A DNA stretch of 64,000 nucleotides, taken from NCBI GenBank assembly GCA_023391635.1, contig JAEWAQ010000003.1, positions 1 to 64,000 on the forward strand, given 5' to 3'. The position numbers were made by a program, and so were the translations under genes. Below the pieces are notes generated by a model. It was not told the DNA's origin and searched no databases. It saw nothing but the letters and a program-made list of their open reading frames with translations. Positions within the stretch are counted from its first letter, which is position 1; each line of letters opens with the position of its first letter. This DNA comes from Bacillota bacterium (GTDB taxonomy: Bacteria > Bacillota > Bacilli > Paenibacillales > Paenibacillaceae). This document shows positions 1-8,104 of this stretch, piece after piece.

Positions 1-124
1 CGCAACAAGATATATCGTGCGCGTGTGGGGATATTTCGGCGAGTTACCCCTCGGAACCGGCTATCTCGTGCTCGAGTGTGGCTATTTCGGCGAGTTGCCC
101 AGCGAATTCGGCTACCTCGCGCTC
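1..124. repeat. 51-bp tandem repeat at window edge
   Basis: Two adjacent copies of a roughly 51-bp unit can be aligned. The core TATTTCGGCGAGTT occurs at 32-45 and again at 83-96, and each is followed by a related stretch containing GGCTA.CTCG.GCTCG. The end of an earlier copy (TATCGTGCGCGTGTGG) lies at 12-27, so the array continues to the left of the window. Read on the plus strand it gives a 17-residue periodic peptide beginning GYFGELP, but there is no start signal, and I treat it as a non-coding repeat lying downstream of the sua5 homologue. Confidence 0.6.
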
Positions 125-143
125 GGCCAGCTGCCACGCCACC

Positions 144-1523
144 TCAAACTTCGCGGACCCGGCCGCCCGCCGCCTTGCGCATGCGGTTCATCAGCGCCGC
201 GCCGATGCCCGTCTCGGGGAAGCCCTCCGCGAAAATAGCATCCATGCCCAGGCGGTCGCATTCGCGCAGCAGCGCGTACAGCCGCCGAGCGGCTTCGGCA
301 GGCGCATGTCGCGAGCCGCAGACGAGCACCTCTTCGGCAAAGCCCGCATAGCCGTCGGCATGCTCGCTGCTGGCGATGATACCGACCTTGTGTCCTGCGC
401 GGCGCGCTTCATCGGCGGCTTCCCGGACGGCGGCTACCATTCTTTCCGGGTCGGAGCTGACGACCAGCAGCATAGCGCCTTGCGGCGCGTAATGCTTATA
501 CTTGACGCCCGGTGACCGCGGACGATCGTCTCTCGGAGAGGTCTTGGCAACGAACTCCGCAGCTTCAACCGCGTCGGATTCCGTCCGGCGAACGAGGCTC
601 CGGTCGCGCACCTCCCGTACCGTCCCCGACCCGTTGGCACGTTCCCCGCCGACATGCAAGGTCGACTCTCTTAAACTCGCAGGATCTCCGTCCACAGCTA
701 CAGCCCGTTCACCGTCCACCGACTCGCCGCCCGCAGCCACACCCCGAACGATATCCATCGACGTACCGTCTGCAGCTACACCTCGAACGCCATCCGTCGA
801 TTCACCGTCTGCGGCCGCGTCCCTCACGCCTTCGCTCGATTCTCCGCCCGAATCCACGACTTGCACGCTTGGGCCAGCGATCTGCTGCAATTGCTCGCCG
901 GTTACCCCGCCGGGACGCAAAATGTGGATCGCATCGCCCACGACCCGGATGACCGTCGATTCCAAGCCGATGCCGGTCTCGCCGCCGTCCACGACACCGT
1001 CGATGCGTCCGGACAAGTCCTCGAGCACATGCGCCGCTTCGGTCGGACTGGGACGACCGGAGCGGTTCGCGCTGGGTGCCGCGAGCGGGCAGCCGGACAT
1101 GGCGATCAGGTGACGCGCAACTTCGTGCGCCGGGACGCGTACCGCCACGGTATCGAGGCCGGCCGTCACGAGCGGCGACACCGCTCCCGCCCTCACGGGC
1201 AGCACCAGCGTCAGCGGCCCCGGCCAGCAGGCGCGAATGAGCTTGCGCTCGGTATCGTTCACGCGCTCCACCAACGCATCCAGCGCATCCTCTGCGGCCA
1301 GGTGGACAATCAGCGGATTGTCGGAAGGCCGGCCTTTGGCCGCGAAGATCCGCGCCACCGCCTCCGTATTCCGCGCATCCGCGCCCAAGCCGTACACCGT
1401 CTCGGTCGGGAATGCCACAACGCCTCCCGCGGCCAGTGCTGCAGCGGCTTCTTCCAAGTAGGCTTGACCAGTTCCGGAACTCGTCCGCCAATACCTCGTT
1501 TCGATCTTCTCTTTATCCTTCAT
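144..1523 (-). CDS. ywlC: L-threonylcarbamoyladenylate synthase (Sua5/YwlC) with repeat insertion
   Basis: Makes threonylcarbamoyl-AMP from threonine, bicarbonate and ATP, the first step of t6A37 modification of ANN-decoding tRNAs in the cytosol. The N-terminal YrdC domain (about residues 18-215) shows the family motifs GGVVAFPTETVYGLG, KGRPSDNPL and APSANRSGRPSPT. The C-terminal Sua5 domain (about 336-459) starts at SPGVKYKHYAP and ends with the usual ALMNRMRKA tail. At 459 residues it is about 110 longer than typical Sua5. The excess is an acidic, Ala/Gly/Asp-rich linker (about 222-335) holding four tandem 13-residue repeats (228-279). The ATG at 1523 follows a series of ATGA repeats with no clear ribosome site, so the start is less certain than the identity. 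Transcribed alone, away from the IS element. Confidence 0.9.
   Translation of the reverse strand: MKDKEKIETRYWRTSSGTGQAYLEEAAAALAAGGVVAFPTETVYGLGADARNTEAVARIFAAKGRPSDNPLIVHLAAEDALDALVERVNDTERKLIRACWPGPLTLVLPVRAGAVSPLVTAGLDTVAVRVPAHEVARHLIAMSGCPLAAPSANRSGRPSPTEAAHVLEDLSGRIDGVVDGGETGIGLESTVIRVVGDAIHILRPGGVTGEQLQQIAGPSVQVVDSGGESSEGVRDAAADGESTDGVRGVAADGTSMDIVRGVAAGGESVDGERAVAVDGDPASLRESTLHVGGERANGSGTVREVRDRSLVRRTESDAVEAAEFVAKTSPRDDRPRSPGVKYKHYAPQGAMLLVVSSDPERMVAAVREAADEARRAGHKVGIIASSEHADGYAGFAEEVLVCGSRHAPAEAARRLYALLRECDRLGMDAIFAEGFPETGIGAALMNRMRKAAGGRVREV
687..842 (-). repeat. Four tandem 39-bp coding repeats
   Basis: Within the sua5 homologue, residues 228-240, 241-253, 254-266 and 267-279 are aligned copies of a 13-residue unit: ESSEGVRDAAADG, ESTDGVRGVAADG, TSMDIVRGVAAGG, ESVDGERAVAVDG. 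The period is exactly 39 bp. The copies have diverged mainly by substitutions that keep the frame, so this is an expanded linker rather than a recent slip. It sits between the YrdC and Sua5 domains. Confidence 0.85.
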
Positions 1524-1799
1524 TCATTCATCCACGGCACCTATTCAGTGGGTAAGTCGGTTACTTTCTTCCGTTACCCGCATGATTTTCATGATGCCAT
1601 TATATCACACCCGCCGACACAGCCGAATAGCCGCGCATTACTCAGAGCTGAGGTTACCCGCCGCTCGCTCAGAGCTCAAGTTCCCAGTCAAACATACAAA
1701 CCGCAAACCGCCCAAACCGGGTTCCCGACGCAAAGACATGTATTTTGTGCAGGTTTTAGATCCCGAAATCCTGCTCAATGCTCAATGAGATGCATTTCC
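1524..1799. other. Intergenic region between sua5 homologue and IS element
   Basis: No gene is recognisable. It must hold the promoter of the minus-strand sua5 homologue. A short direct repeat, CTCAGAGCT followed by an AGGTT/AAGTT stretch, occurs at about 1641-1655 and 1669-1683. No terminator was seen. The IS element begins at 1800. Confidence 0.5.
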
Positions 1800-3451
1800 G
1801 AGACAATTTCATAATTCAGTTTTTTGAATTGCATACCCGTCCAAAAATCCGAGCTTGGTTTTTAAAAAATTAGGCGACTTGCTGAGACTGGTTCAATTGC
1901 TTGTTCAACTTGTCTAATGCAAATTTGCTCAGATTATAGGCCAACGTGCTTAACTGGAAATCGACGCTCGCCCGGACACCGCGATGACGTGTACGTTGCA
2001 TGCCAAAGTATTCCTTGAGATATGCAAATACGCGTTCCACAGCGGTTCGCTTCTTGTACAAATTCTTAAAGCTCTCGCTTCCTCTTGCTGGATAAGTGTG
2101 CTTACGCAGGTCGGTTTCGATACGAATTTTAAAGACTTTCTGGCAGCCGAATTCGGCGAACGGACAGTCCTTACATTCGTTTGGGCGTGTATACCGGAGC
2201 GTCTCGTACCTGGGATCGAAACTATCGTACCGGTAGGCATGGCCTTCTTTGCAAACAGGATTGTAATCCTTACTCATTCCCTCAGGCGGCTCTGTATGGT
2301 GAATCATATCAATAACCGGATAGGCACCTAGTGAGCGGACCAACTGGTAGATAGCCTTGCTGTCGTAGCCTTTGTCGCCCAAGACGTGCTTCACCTTAAG
2401 TGAGGGGAACTTCAGCGGCAAACCTTTGAGCAGCAGGATCGCCATCCGTTGGTCGTTCGGGTTCGCCGAACTGAATACACCGCTGAGGATGTACTGGCGG
2501 TCGGTATCGACCAACACATTCGCTTTGAAGCCATACCAGCTCGTGAGCCTGCCCTTGGAGTTTTTCTTATCACACCGCGCGGCCTGTCTAGGCAAAGCTG
2601 CAAGAAGCTCCTCGTACGTGTAGGACAGCATATCTTCGATCTTCTTCTCAAATGGTTCCAGACTTGCCTCATAGGCTTCGAGTTTCTTGCGGCGACGCTC
2701 TTTTTCTTCGGCAGAGATTCGTCCGGGTCCAAAAACTGGTTTCTTCGGCCGCTCTCTAACTGGTGGTGTTTGCGACGCTACAGCATCCAATTGCAACTGC
2801 TCTCCCGTAGGCGCCACACTTTGCTTTTTGGAACGACGAGCGGCGCGGCGTTTGGATGCGGACTCACGATATTGGCAATCCCACGCCTCGACAATGGAGG
2901 AATCGACAGCGATATGCGTGCCGGTGACAAAGCCTTCTTCCATCGCGGATAGCACTAGGCGATCTTGTAGCTTCTCGAGAAGCCTATTCTGCTGAAGCTC
3001 ATGAATCAGACGCGAATATGAAGCCTCGCTCGGTATACGGTTGGAACCGGTAAACCGGCATTGGATTCGAAATTCTTCACTGGATTTGAGTCGTCTGACA
3101 AGGGCCGATACAAATTCAATGCCATCCATTTTTGCGATGAGTAGCGAATACACCATGGCCGGTATATTCAGTTCTTCGGGTCGTCCTCGGCTACTTTTCT
3201 TCCCGAGGGCCTGCATTACCGAAGTGAGGTTCAAGTGCTCGAAGATCTGGCTGTATTTATCTTCCGGTCGCATTTGTAGTAGGTCCTCGAAGGAAAACAA
3301 TTCAGTTTGTCGAATTGAATAGATAGGGATTATCTCCTTTCTCTCGAGTGTTGGTTTCGTCGCCTATTACTTCGAGATTTGGGGAGGTAATCCTTTTTCT
3401 ATGCGCAGAAAAGACAGCCATATCAGGGCTTCTGAATTATGAAATTGTCTC
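1800..3451 (-). mobile_element. IS1182-like insertion sequence
   Basis: A 1652-bp element bounded by perfect 20-bp terminal inverted repeats, GAGACAATTTCATAATTCAG at 1800-1819 and its complement at 3432-3451. It encloses one DDE transposase gene on the minus strand. The flanking bases (TTTCC on the left, CGTTG on the right) do not show an obvious target-site duplication. It lies between two minus-strand genes and interrupts no recognisable reading frame. Confidence 0.85.
1870..3300 (-). CDS. IS1182 family DDE transposase
   Basis: Cuts and joins the ends of the element. The 476-residue product has a DUF772-type N-terminal region (about 35-115, containing RGRPEELNIPAMVYSLL) and a DDE catalytic core. 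The candidate acidic residues are the Asp of AVDSS, the Asp of VLGDKGYDS and the Glu of KKRTAVERVFAYLK. A Cys-rich segment, CKDCPFAEFGC, precedes the last motif, as in many IS1182 proteins. The frame is open with no internal stop. The start is doubtful. The TTG at 3300 has no ribosome site, whereas an AAAGGAG lies 9 nt before an in-frame ATC at 3324, which would give an N-terminus reading IYSIRQTELFSFEDLL. That looks like an ATG mutated to ATC, or a rare non-canonical start. Confidence 0.85.
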   Translation of the reverse strand: MFSFEDLLQMRPEDKYSQIFEHLNLTSVMQALGKKSSRGRPEELNIPAMVYSLLIAKMDGIEFVSALVRRLKSSEEFRIQCRFTGSNRIPSEASYSRLIHELQQNRLLEKLQDRLVLSAMEEGFVTGTHIAVDSSIVEAWDCQYRESASKRRAARRSKKQSVAPTGEQLQLDAVASQTPPVRERPKKPVFGPGRISAEEKERRRKKLEAYEASLEPFEKKIEDMLSYTYEELLAALPRQAARCDKKNSKGRLTSWYGFKANVLVDTDRQYILSGVFSSANPNDQRMAILLLKGLPLKFPSLKVKHVLGDKGYDSKAIYQLVRSLGAYPVIDMIHHTEPPEGMSKDYNPVCKEGHAYRYDSFDPRYETLRYTRPNECKDCPFAEFGCQKVFKIRIETDLRKHTYPARGSESFKNLYKKRTAVERVFAYLKEYFGMQRTRHRGVRASVDFQLSTLAYNLSKFALDKLNKQLNQSQQVA

Positions 3452-3620
3452 CGTTGTGCAGTTGTTTGTCAGTGGATCCCTGTGACTCCCGCTAATAGAA
3501 ATATCCTGAGATAAGGTTAGAATTCGCCTTCCACCTCGGCGAAACTCAGTTACAGAGCATTAATCGACTCCAACCGAACCGCCGCAGACCGGGATGCCCC
3601 CGGAACTGCGGCGGTATTTG
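3452..3620. other. Gap between IS element and permease gene end
   Basis: Contains no gene. Apart from the hairpin at 3581-3616 (listed separately) I see no structured element. The stretch 3452-3569 is probably the original flank of the IS insertion. Confidence 0.45.
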
Positions 3621-3632
3621 CTATTCCTTGAT
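3570..3632 (-). terminator. Repeated hairpin, copy 1, at 3' end of permease gene
   Basis: A 63-bp segment whose core CCGCCGCAG (3580-3588) pairs with CTGCGGCGG (3606-3614), with an inner CCGGG/CCCGG stem. It overlaps the last codons and TAG stop of the minus-strand permease and is followed by no strong T-run on that strand. A second copy at 15449-15511 matches at 56 of 63 positions, and the last pair of the outer stem is G-C here but A-T there, so the pairing is conserved. Confidence 0.6.
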
Positions 3633-4496
3633 GGAGCCGATAAGCAGGCCCTTGATGAAATAACGCTGCAGGAAAGGGTAGAACAGTACGATCGGACCGA
3701 TGGTCAGAATGGCTGTCGCCATCTTGACCGACTCGCTCGGCAGAAGCGTCGGAGTGACGGACCCAGCGATGGACTGCATTTGCTGAATCATGCTGATTTC
3801 CGATTGCAGCTTGAACAGCAAGTATTGCAGCGGATACAGCTTCTCCGAATCGACAAGCAGGATGGCATTGGACCAATTGTTCCAGTAAGCGATGCCGTAA
3901 AACAACGTGATCGTAGCGAGAACCGGCATGCTGAGCGGGATGAAGATCCGGAAGGCGATGTACATATCTCCAGCTCCGTCGATCTTGGCGGCTTCGATCA
4001 GGGAATCGGGAATCTGCTTCATGTAGTTTCGGACGAGAAACAGGTTGAAGGGGTTGAACAGCAGCGAAGGAACAATGAGCGCAAATATCGTATTTTTCAG
4101 CCCCAATGCCGTGCTGATCATATACCAAGGTACGAGCCCCGCACTGAATACCATCGTGACAAAGAAAAACATGGCCAGCACATTCCGATATTTGACGTGC
4201 TTGGCTGCCAGCGTATAGCCCGCCATGGCCGTTATGGCCACAGCTACGGCCGTGCCTGCCAGCGTGACGACAGTCGATATGAAGTAGCTCTGCAGCAGCG
4301 GCGAATCTCCGAAGAAGAGCAAGCGGTATGCGGCCAGGGAGAAGGCTTGCGGAATAAAGCTGTAGCCGTTGACCTGGATCGCCTTCTCGTCCGATATGGA
4401 CACCATCGCTACCAGCAATAGCGGAAGGGTGCACACAATGGAGAGAACCGTGATGAACGTATTGTTGGCATAGTCGAACAATCGGGATTTCCACAT
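3621..4496 (-). CDS. Carbohydrate ABC transporter permease (YtcP/LplC type)
   Basis: Inner-membrane subunit of a binding-protein-dependent sugar importer. The 291-residue product has about six membrane segments. The EAA loop reads EAAKIDGAGDMYIAFRIFIP, and the C-terminus ends YFIKGLLIGSIKE, characteristic of the YtcP/LplC partner of YteP/LplB permeases. The start is the ATG at 4496, because GAGGAGGGG lies 8 nt upstream; a longer reading frame lacks a ribosome site. It is 19 bp downstream of the partner permease gene, in the same transcript. No ATPase gene is nearby, as usual in Paenibacillus, where a shared MsmX-type ATPase serves many importers. Confidence 0.9.
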   Translation of the reverse strand: MWKSRLFDYANNTFITVLSIVCTLPLLLVAMVSISDEKAIQVNGYSFIPQAFSLAAYRLLFFGDSPLLQSYFISTVVTLAGTAVAVAITAMAGYTLAAKHVKYRNVLAMFFFVTMVFSAGLVPWYMISTALGLKNTIFALIVPSLLFNPFNLFLVRNYMKQIPDSLIEAAKIDGAGDMYIAFRIFIPLSMPVLATITLFYGIAYWNNWSNAILLVDSEKLYPLQYLLFKLQSEISMIQQMQSIAGSVTPTLLPSESVKMATAILTIGPIVLFYPFLQRYFIKGLLIGSIKE

Positions 4497-4515
4497 GAGT
4501 CGTTTCCCCTCCTCT

Positions 4516-5457
4516 TTAGAACAGCGCATTATCCGGACTGAGTTTCCTGACGAGCGTATTCACGCCGAATACAAGCACGAATCCGACGACGGATTGGTAG
4601 AAGCCGACCGCCATCGCCTGCGCCGGATTGCCGATCGTACGCAGCGCGCGGAAGACATACGTATCGATGACGTCCGTCGTGGCATACAGCATGCCATTGT
4701 CCTTGACGATCGCATAGATCATATCGAAATTGCCGTACATCACTTTGCCCAGCGCAAGCATCGTCAGGATCATGACGGTCGGCACGAGCAGTGGGAGCGT
4801 GATGTACCGAACCTGCTTCCAGCGGCCCGCACCGTCGATTCTCGCAGCCTCGAACAGCGTGCTGTCAATGCCGGTAATGGCTGCCAGGTAGATCACGAGC
4901 GAGATGCCGATATCCTTCCAGATGCTCGTACCTACCAGAATTTGCACCCAATATTGCGGTGAGGCGTACCAATTGATCGGCTCCATCTGCATAAACCCGA
5001 GCAACTGGTTGACAATCCCGTACTGGCTGCCGAACAACGTATACAGCAAGTAGCTGATCATGACCCATGACAGAAAATGCGGGAACAGGATCGTCGATTG
5101 CATCACTTTGGCGAACAGCCGGTTTTTCAATTCGTTGAAGAGAACGGCGAGGATCAGCGCGCAAATCGTGCATAGGACGATGTACAGAAAATTGAGCCTG
5201 ATCGTGTTGTACGTAACCTGCCAAGCGCGGCTCGACGCGAAGAAAAACCGGAAGTTGTCGAATCCAACCCACGGCGAGCCGAAGAGGCCCAGCTTGTAAT
5301 TGAATTTCTGAAAGGCGATCAGCATGTAGGGAAGCGTCAAGTATCCAAAAATAAAGGTGTAGACGATGGCGGGCATGGCGAGCAAATAAGATGATCGGTT
5401 GCGGATGATCTCGTGAATAAAAGATCGGCCGCGGAGCTGTCGGTTGCGAACGGACAT
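4516..5457 (-). CDS. Carbohydrate ABC transporter permease (YteP/LplB type)
   Basis: Partner of the downstream YtcP-type permease, forming the membrane channel of an oligosaccharide importer. The 313-residue product begins MSVRNRQLRG, has a first membrane span around residues 20-42, and shows the EAA loop EAARIDGAGRWKQVRYITLP. It ends with the typical SPDNALF tail. The start at 5457 is chosen because AGGAGAG lies 13 nt upstream; the spacing is a little long, and a GTG 12 bp further up lies too close to that site. Transcribed divergently from the AraC-type sensor at 5701, which probably controls it. Confidence 0.9.
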   Translation of the reverse strand: MSVRNRQLRGRSFIHEIIRNRSSYLLAMPAIVYTFIFGYLTLPYMLIAFQKFNYKLGLFGSPWVGFDNFRFFFASSRAWQVTYNTIRLNFLYIVLCTICALILAVLFNELKNRLFAKVMQSTILFPHFLSWVMISYLLYTLFGSQYGIVNQLLGFMQMEPINWYASPQYWVQILVGTSIWKDIGISLVIYLAAITGIDSTLFEAARIDGAGRWKQVRYITLPLLVPTVMILTMLALGKVMYGNFDMIYAIVKDNGMLYATTDVIDTYVFRALRTIGNPAQAMAVGFYQSVVGFVLVFGVNTLVRKLSPDNALF

Positions 5458-5700
5458 ATTGCCTATCACTCTCCTGTACGGTAGATCGCTCGATAACAAG
5501 CTATCCCTAATACTAGTAAGCGGCGGAGAGGGCGTAAACTTCAATTATCCGCGAAATGACAGGCGAAATAGGAATGGCGATGTTCGATTTTTGATACGGT
5601 CTTCATTTTTTTGCAATCGCGTTTATTTATTTTGGAATTCATGGCATGATTCTAATAGTCCAAGGAAGGGTCGATAAATAGAAGAAAGGCGGATCTCAAG

Positions 5701-7965
5701 ATGAAGAACCCCTATAAAATTCGGTATTCCGCCTACAGAAAGATGCTGCTGAGCTTTATCGGATTGACTGCCGCCATCATAACGGTCGTATGCATCGTCT
5801 TGTTCCTGTTGTTCTCGCGCAGCTCGGCCAAGGAGGTCGGCAACATATCGGAATCGATGCTGAGCCAGACGAGCTACGCCGCCAATATCGTCAAGAAGCA
5901 GGTGCTCGATCTTGGCAATCAGTTGATCAACAATAACGACCTGATCTCGGCCATGTACAATCGGGAAATCGACCGCATTCAGGAGTATCAGGCCGTACGT
6001 ACGCTGACCAATATCCAATCGATGTATCCTTTCCTGGAATTCATCGGACTATATAATGGATATACCGATCGGTACATCAACAACAAAGGCATCTCTTTCG
6101 AGGACGAGAAGCAACTGCTCGAGAAGCTGGATTCGCAAAATCAGGGACGGTATATTCATTTCTTTCCCCGACAGATCGTAGACGCGGTCAGCGGCAGGAA
6201 CAAAAACGTGATCACCTTCATCCTGTTCCCCGGCTATTCTTCCTACTTGCCGAAGAAAGGCGCGGTCGTCATCAACATTGACGAGCAGTATTTGAACAAC
6301 TTGATTACCGAATTGAAGAGCCGCAGCACGCACTTTCTGATCGTGCTCGACAGCGACGGCACGGTCCTCTCGCATACGAATGCCGGCCAGTTCATGACGA
6401 ACATCTCGGATGCGAACTATGCGAAGCGGATTCTGTCATCCGGCATGCGCAGCGATAATTTCATTACCGAGGTGGACGGCAGAAGAAGCCTGGTGACGTT
6501 CGTCAAATCGGAGGAATTGAATTGGTACTTCATCAGCGCGAACGACTATCGGGATGTGCTGGCGAATATCAACCGACTGAAAACCGTTACGCTAACAATC
6601 GCGTTGGGCATGTTCTTGATTTGCCTTCTGTTCTCGATATGGTTGACGAACCAGATCTATCATCCGATCCAGAAGCTGATGAAAAAAGTGAAAAGCAGCA
6701 TGACCGGCGTGCCTGCGACGAAGCAAATCGACGAGTTCCGCTTGCTGAGCGAGACATTCACGGGAATTACCGACAAAGTCGCGTCGATGGAGCCTGCGCT
6801 TTCGGTCGCCAGGAAGAGCTACCTGCTCCGATATATAAGAGGAAGCCAAGTCGATTTGTCCAATCGGTTCGAGGAGCCGCTTGTCAGCAGTAATTTCGTC
6901 GTGATTGCCGTCAAAATCGATCGTTATCAATCCTTTATTCAGGAGCGTACGCCCAAGGAGCAGGATTTGCTGCGATTCGCGATATGCAATATTGCACAAG
7001 AGCTGATCGAAACTTTGGGCGCTGCGGACACCTTCATCGTGGATGCGGATGAAATCGGGATCGTACTGCAACTGGAGGGGGACGCGCTTCCGCCTGATTT
7101 GATCGTCGTTCTTTCCAGTATCCAAGCGAATATGACGAAGCTGTTTCACCTGACGCTGACGGTTGGCATCGGCACGATCGGTTATGCGGTCGAGCAGATC
7201 CGCGAATCCTATGAAGCAGCCAACACGAGCGCAGAGCGTCGGTTCTTCGAAGGGAACGGGAACATCTTCTCGTCCGGAGCGGAAGCGAGCAGTCTGGAAT
7301 TGCGGGAATCGGCGTACCCGGTGAAGATCGAGAACAAGATGATCGAGGCGATGCGGCAAAACCATCGGGATGCGCTGCAAGCGGAACTGAACCGATTCAT
7401 GGAGGCCGTCAGCCAGGAGTCTTACCAAGCCGCGCTATTTTATTTGCATCAGTTGCTGGTCGCGTTATACAAGCAATTCGAAGTGTCCTCACCCGTTGCC
7501 AGGGAACAAGCCAAGCTGTTCATGGAGATGGCGTTTCTGCTGCCCAAGTTCGAAACGCTCGAGGAAGTATCGGACCGGATGGGCAAAATCTGCCTGGCCA
7601 TCTGCAACGAGATGGAGGCGAAGCTGAAAAACAAAAACAATGAAGTGATCGATAAAATCAAGGAGTACGCAGCGGTCCATTACATGAAGCCGGATCTTTC
7701 CCTTGAGCTGCTGGCCGATCAGGTGCAGTGGACGCCGGGGTATCTGGGCAAAGTGTTCAAAATGCATTGCAACATGGCGTTCAATGATTATTTGAAGCAC
7801 GTGCGCCTGGAGAAAGCCAGAGAACTCCTTATTCATACGAATGACTCTACCAACGAAATCAGCGAGAAGATCGGAATCTACAACACCACCTATTTCTATA
7901 CGCTCTTCAAGAAAAAGTACGGCATCTCGCCGGCCCAATATCGCAGCGAAAAGCTGAAAGATTGA
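5701..7965 (+). CDS. Membrane-bound AraC-family transcriptional regulator (YtdP-like)
   Basis: A one-component regulator that combines an extracellular sensor with a DNA-binding domain. The 754-residue product has a first membrane span at about 15-38, a roughly 255-residue outside region, a second span near 296-316 (TIALGMFLICLLFSIWL), a middle cytosolic region, and an AraC helix-turn-helix domain at about 660-750 ending FKKKYGISPAQYR. This architecture matches YtdP-type regulators, which sense sugar or a binding protein outside the cell. The ATG at 5701 follows AAAGGCGG. It stands between the divergent permease genes and the binding-protein gene, so it is the likely activator of this importer. 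Confidence 0.85.
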   Translation: MKNPYKIRYSAYRKMLLSFIGLTAAIITVVCIVLFLLFSRSSAKEVGNISESMLSQTSYAANIVKKQVLDLGNQLINNNDLISAMYNREIDRIQEYQAVRTLTNIQSMYPFLEFIGLYNGYTDRYINNKGISFEDEKQLLEKLDSQNQGRYIHFFPRQIVDAVSGRNKNVITFILFPGYSSYLPKKGAVVINIDEQYLNNLITELKSRSTHFLIVLDSDGTVLSHTNAGQFMTNISDANYAKRILSSGMRSDNFITEVDGRRSLVTFVKSEELNWYFISANDYRDVLANINRLKTVTLTIALGMFLICLLFSIWLTNQIYHPIQKLMKKVKSSMTGVPATKQIDEFRLLSETFTGITDKVASMEPALSVARKSYLLRYIRGSQVDLSNRFEEPLVSSNFVVIAVKIDRYQSFIQERTPKEQDLLRFAICNIAQELIETLGAADTFIVDADEIGIVLQLEGDALPPDLIVVLSSIQANMTKLFHLTLTVGIGTIGYAVEQIRESYEAANTSAERRFFEGNGNIFSSGAEASSLELRESAYPVKIENKMIEAMRQNHRDALQAELNRFMEAVSQESYQAALFYLHQLLVALYKQFEVSSPVAREQAKLFMEMAFLLPKFETLEEVSDRMGKICLAICNEMEAKLKNKNNEVIDKIKEYAAVHYMKPDLSLELLADQVQWTPGYLGKVFKMHCNMAFNDYLKHVRLEKARELLIHTNDSTNEISEKIGIYNTTYFYTLFKKKYGISPAQYRSEKLKD

Positions 7966-8104
7966 ATACGCAGCGAGTAATTGAAGTCGACAATTGACGG
8001 AGGATTGCAGCGATTGCTCGGATTCAAAGTATACAGCCTTCCATCTGCTCCATTACGATGGACTCGGTCGATCCGATCAACTATCGCGTAAGGGAGAGGT
8101 ACAT

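Noticed and set aside
17..238. Possible 73-codon gene over the left-edge repeat
   Set aside because: No ribosome site, and the frame runs antisense into the sua5 homologue, so its openness comes from the repeat.
1795..3456. Target-site duplication of the IS element
   Set aside because: TTTCC and CGTTG flanks do not match at any length from 2 to 9 bases.
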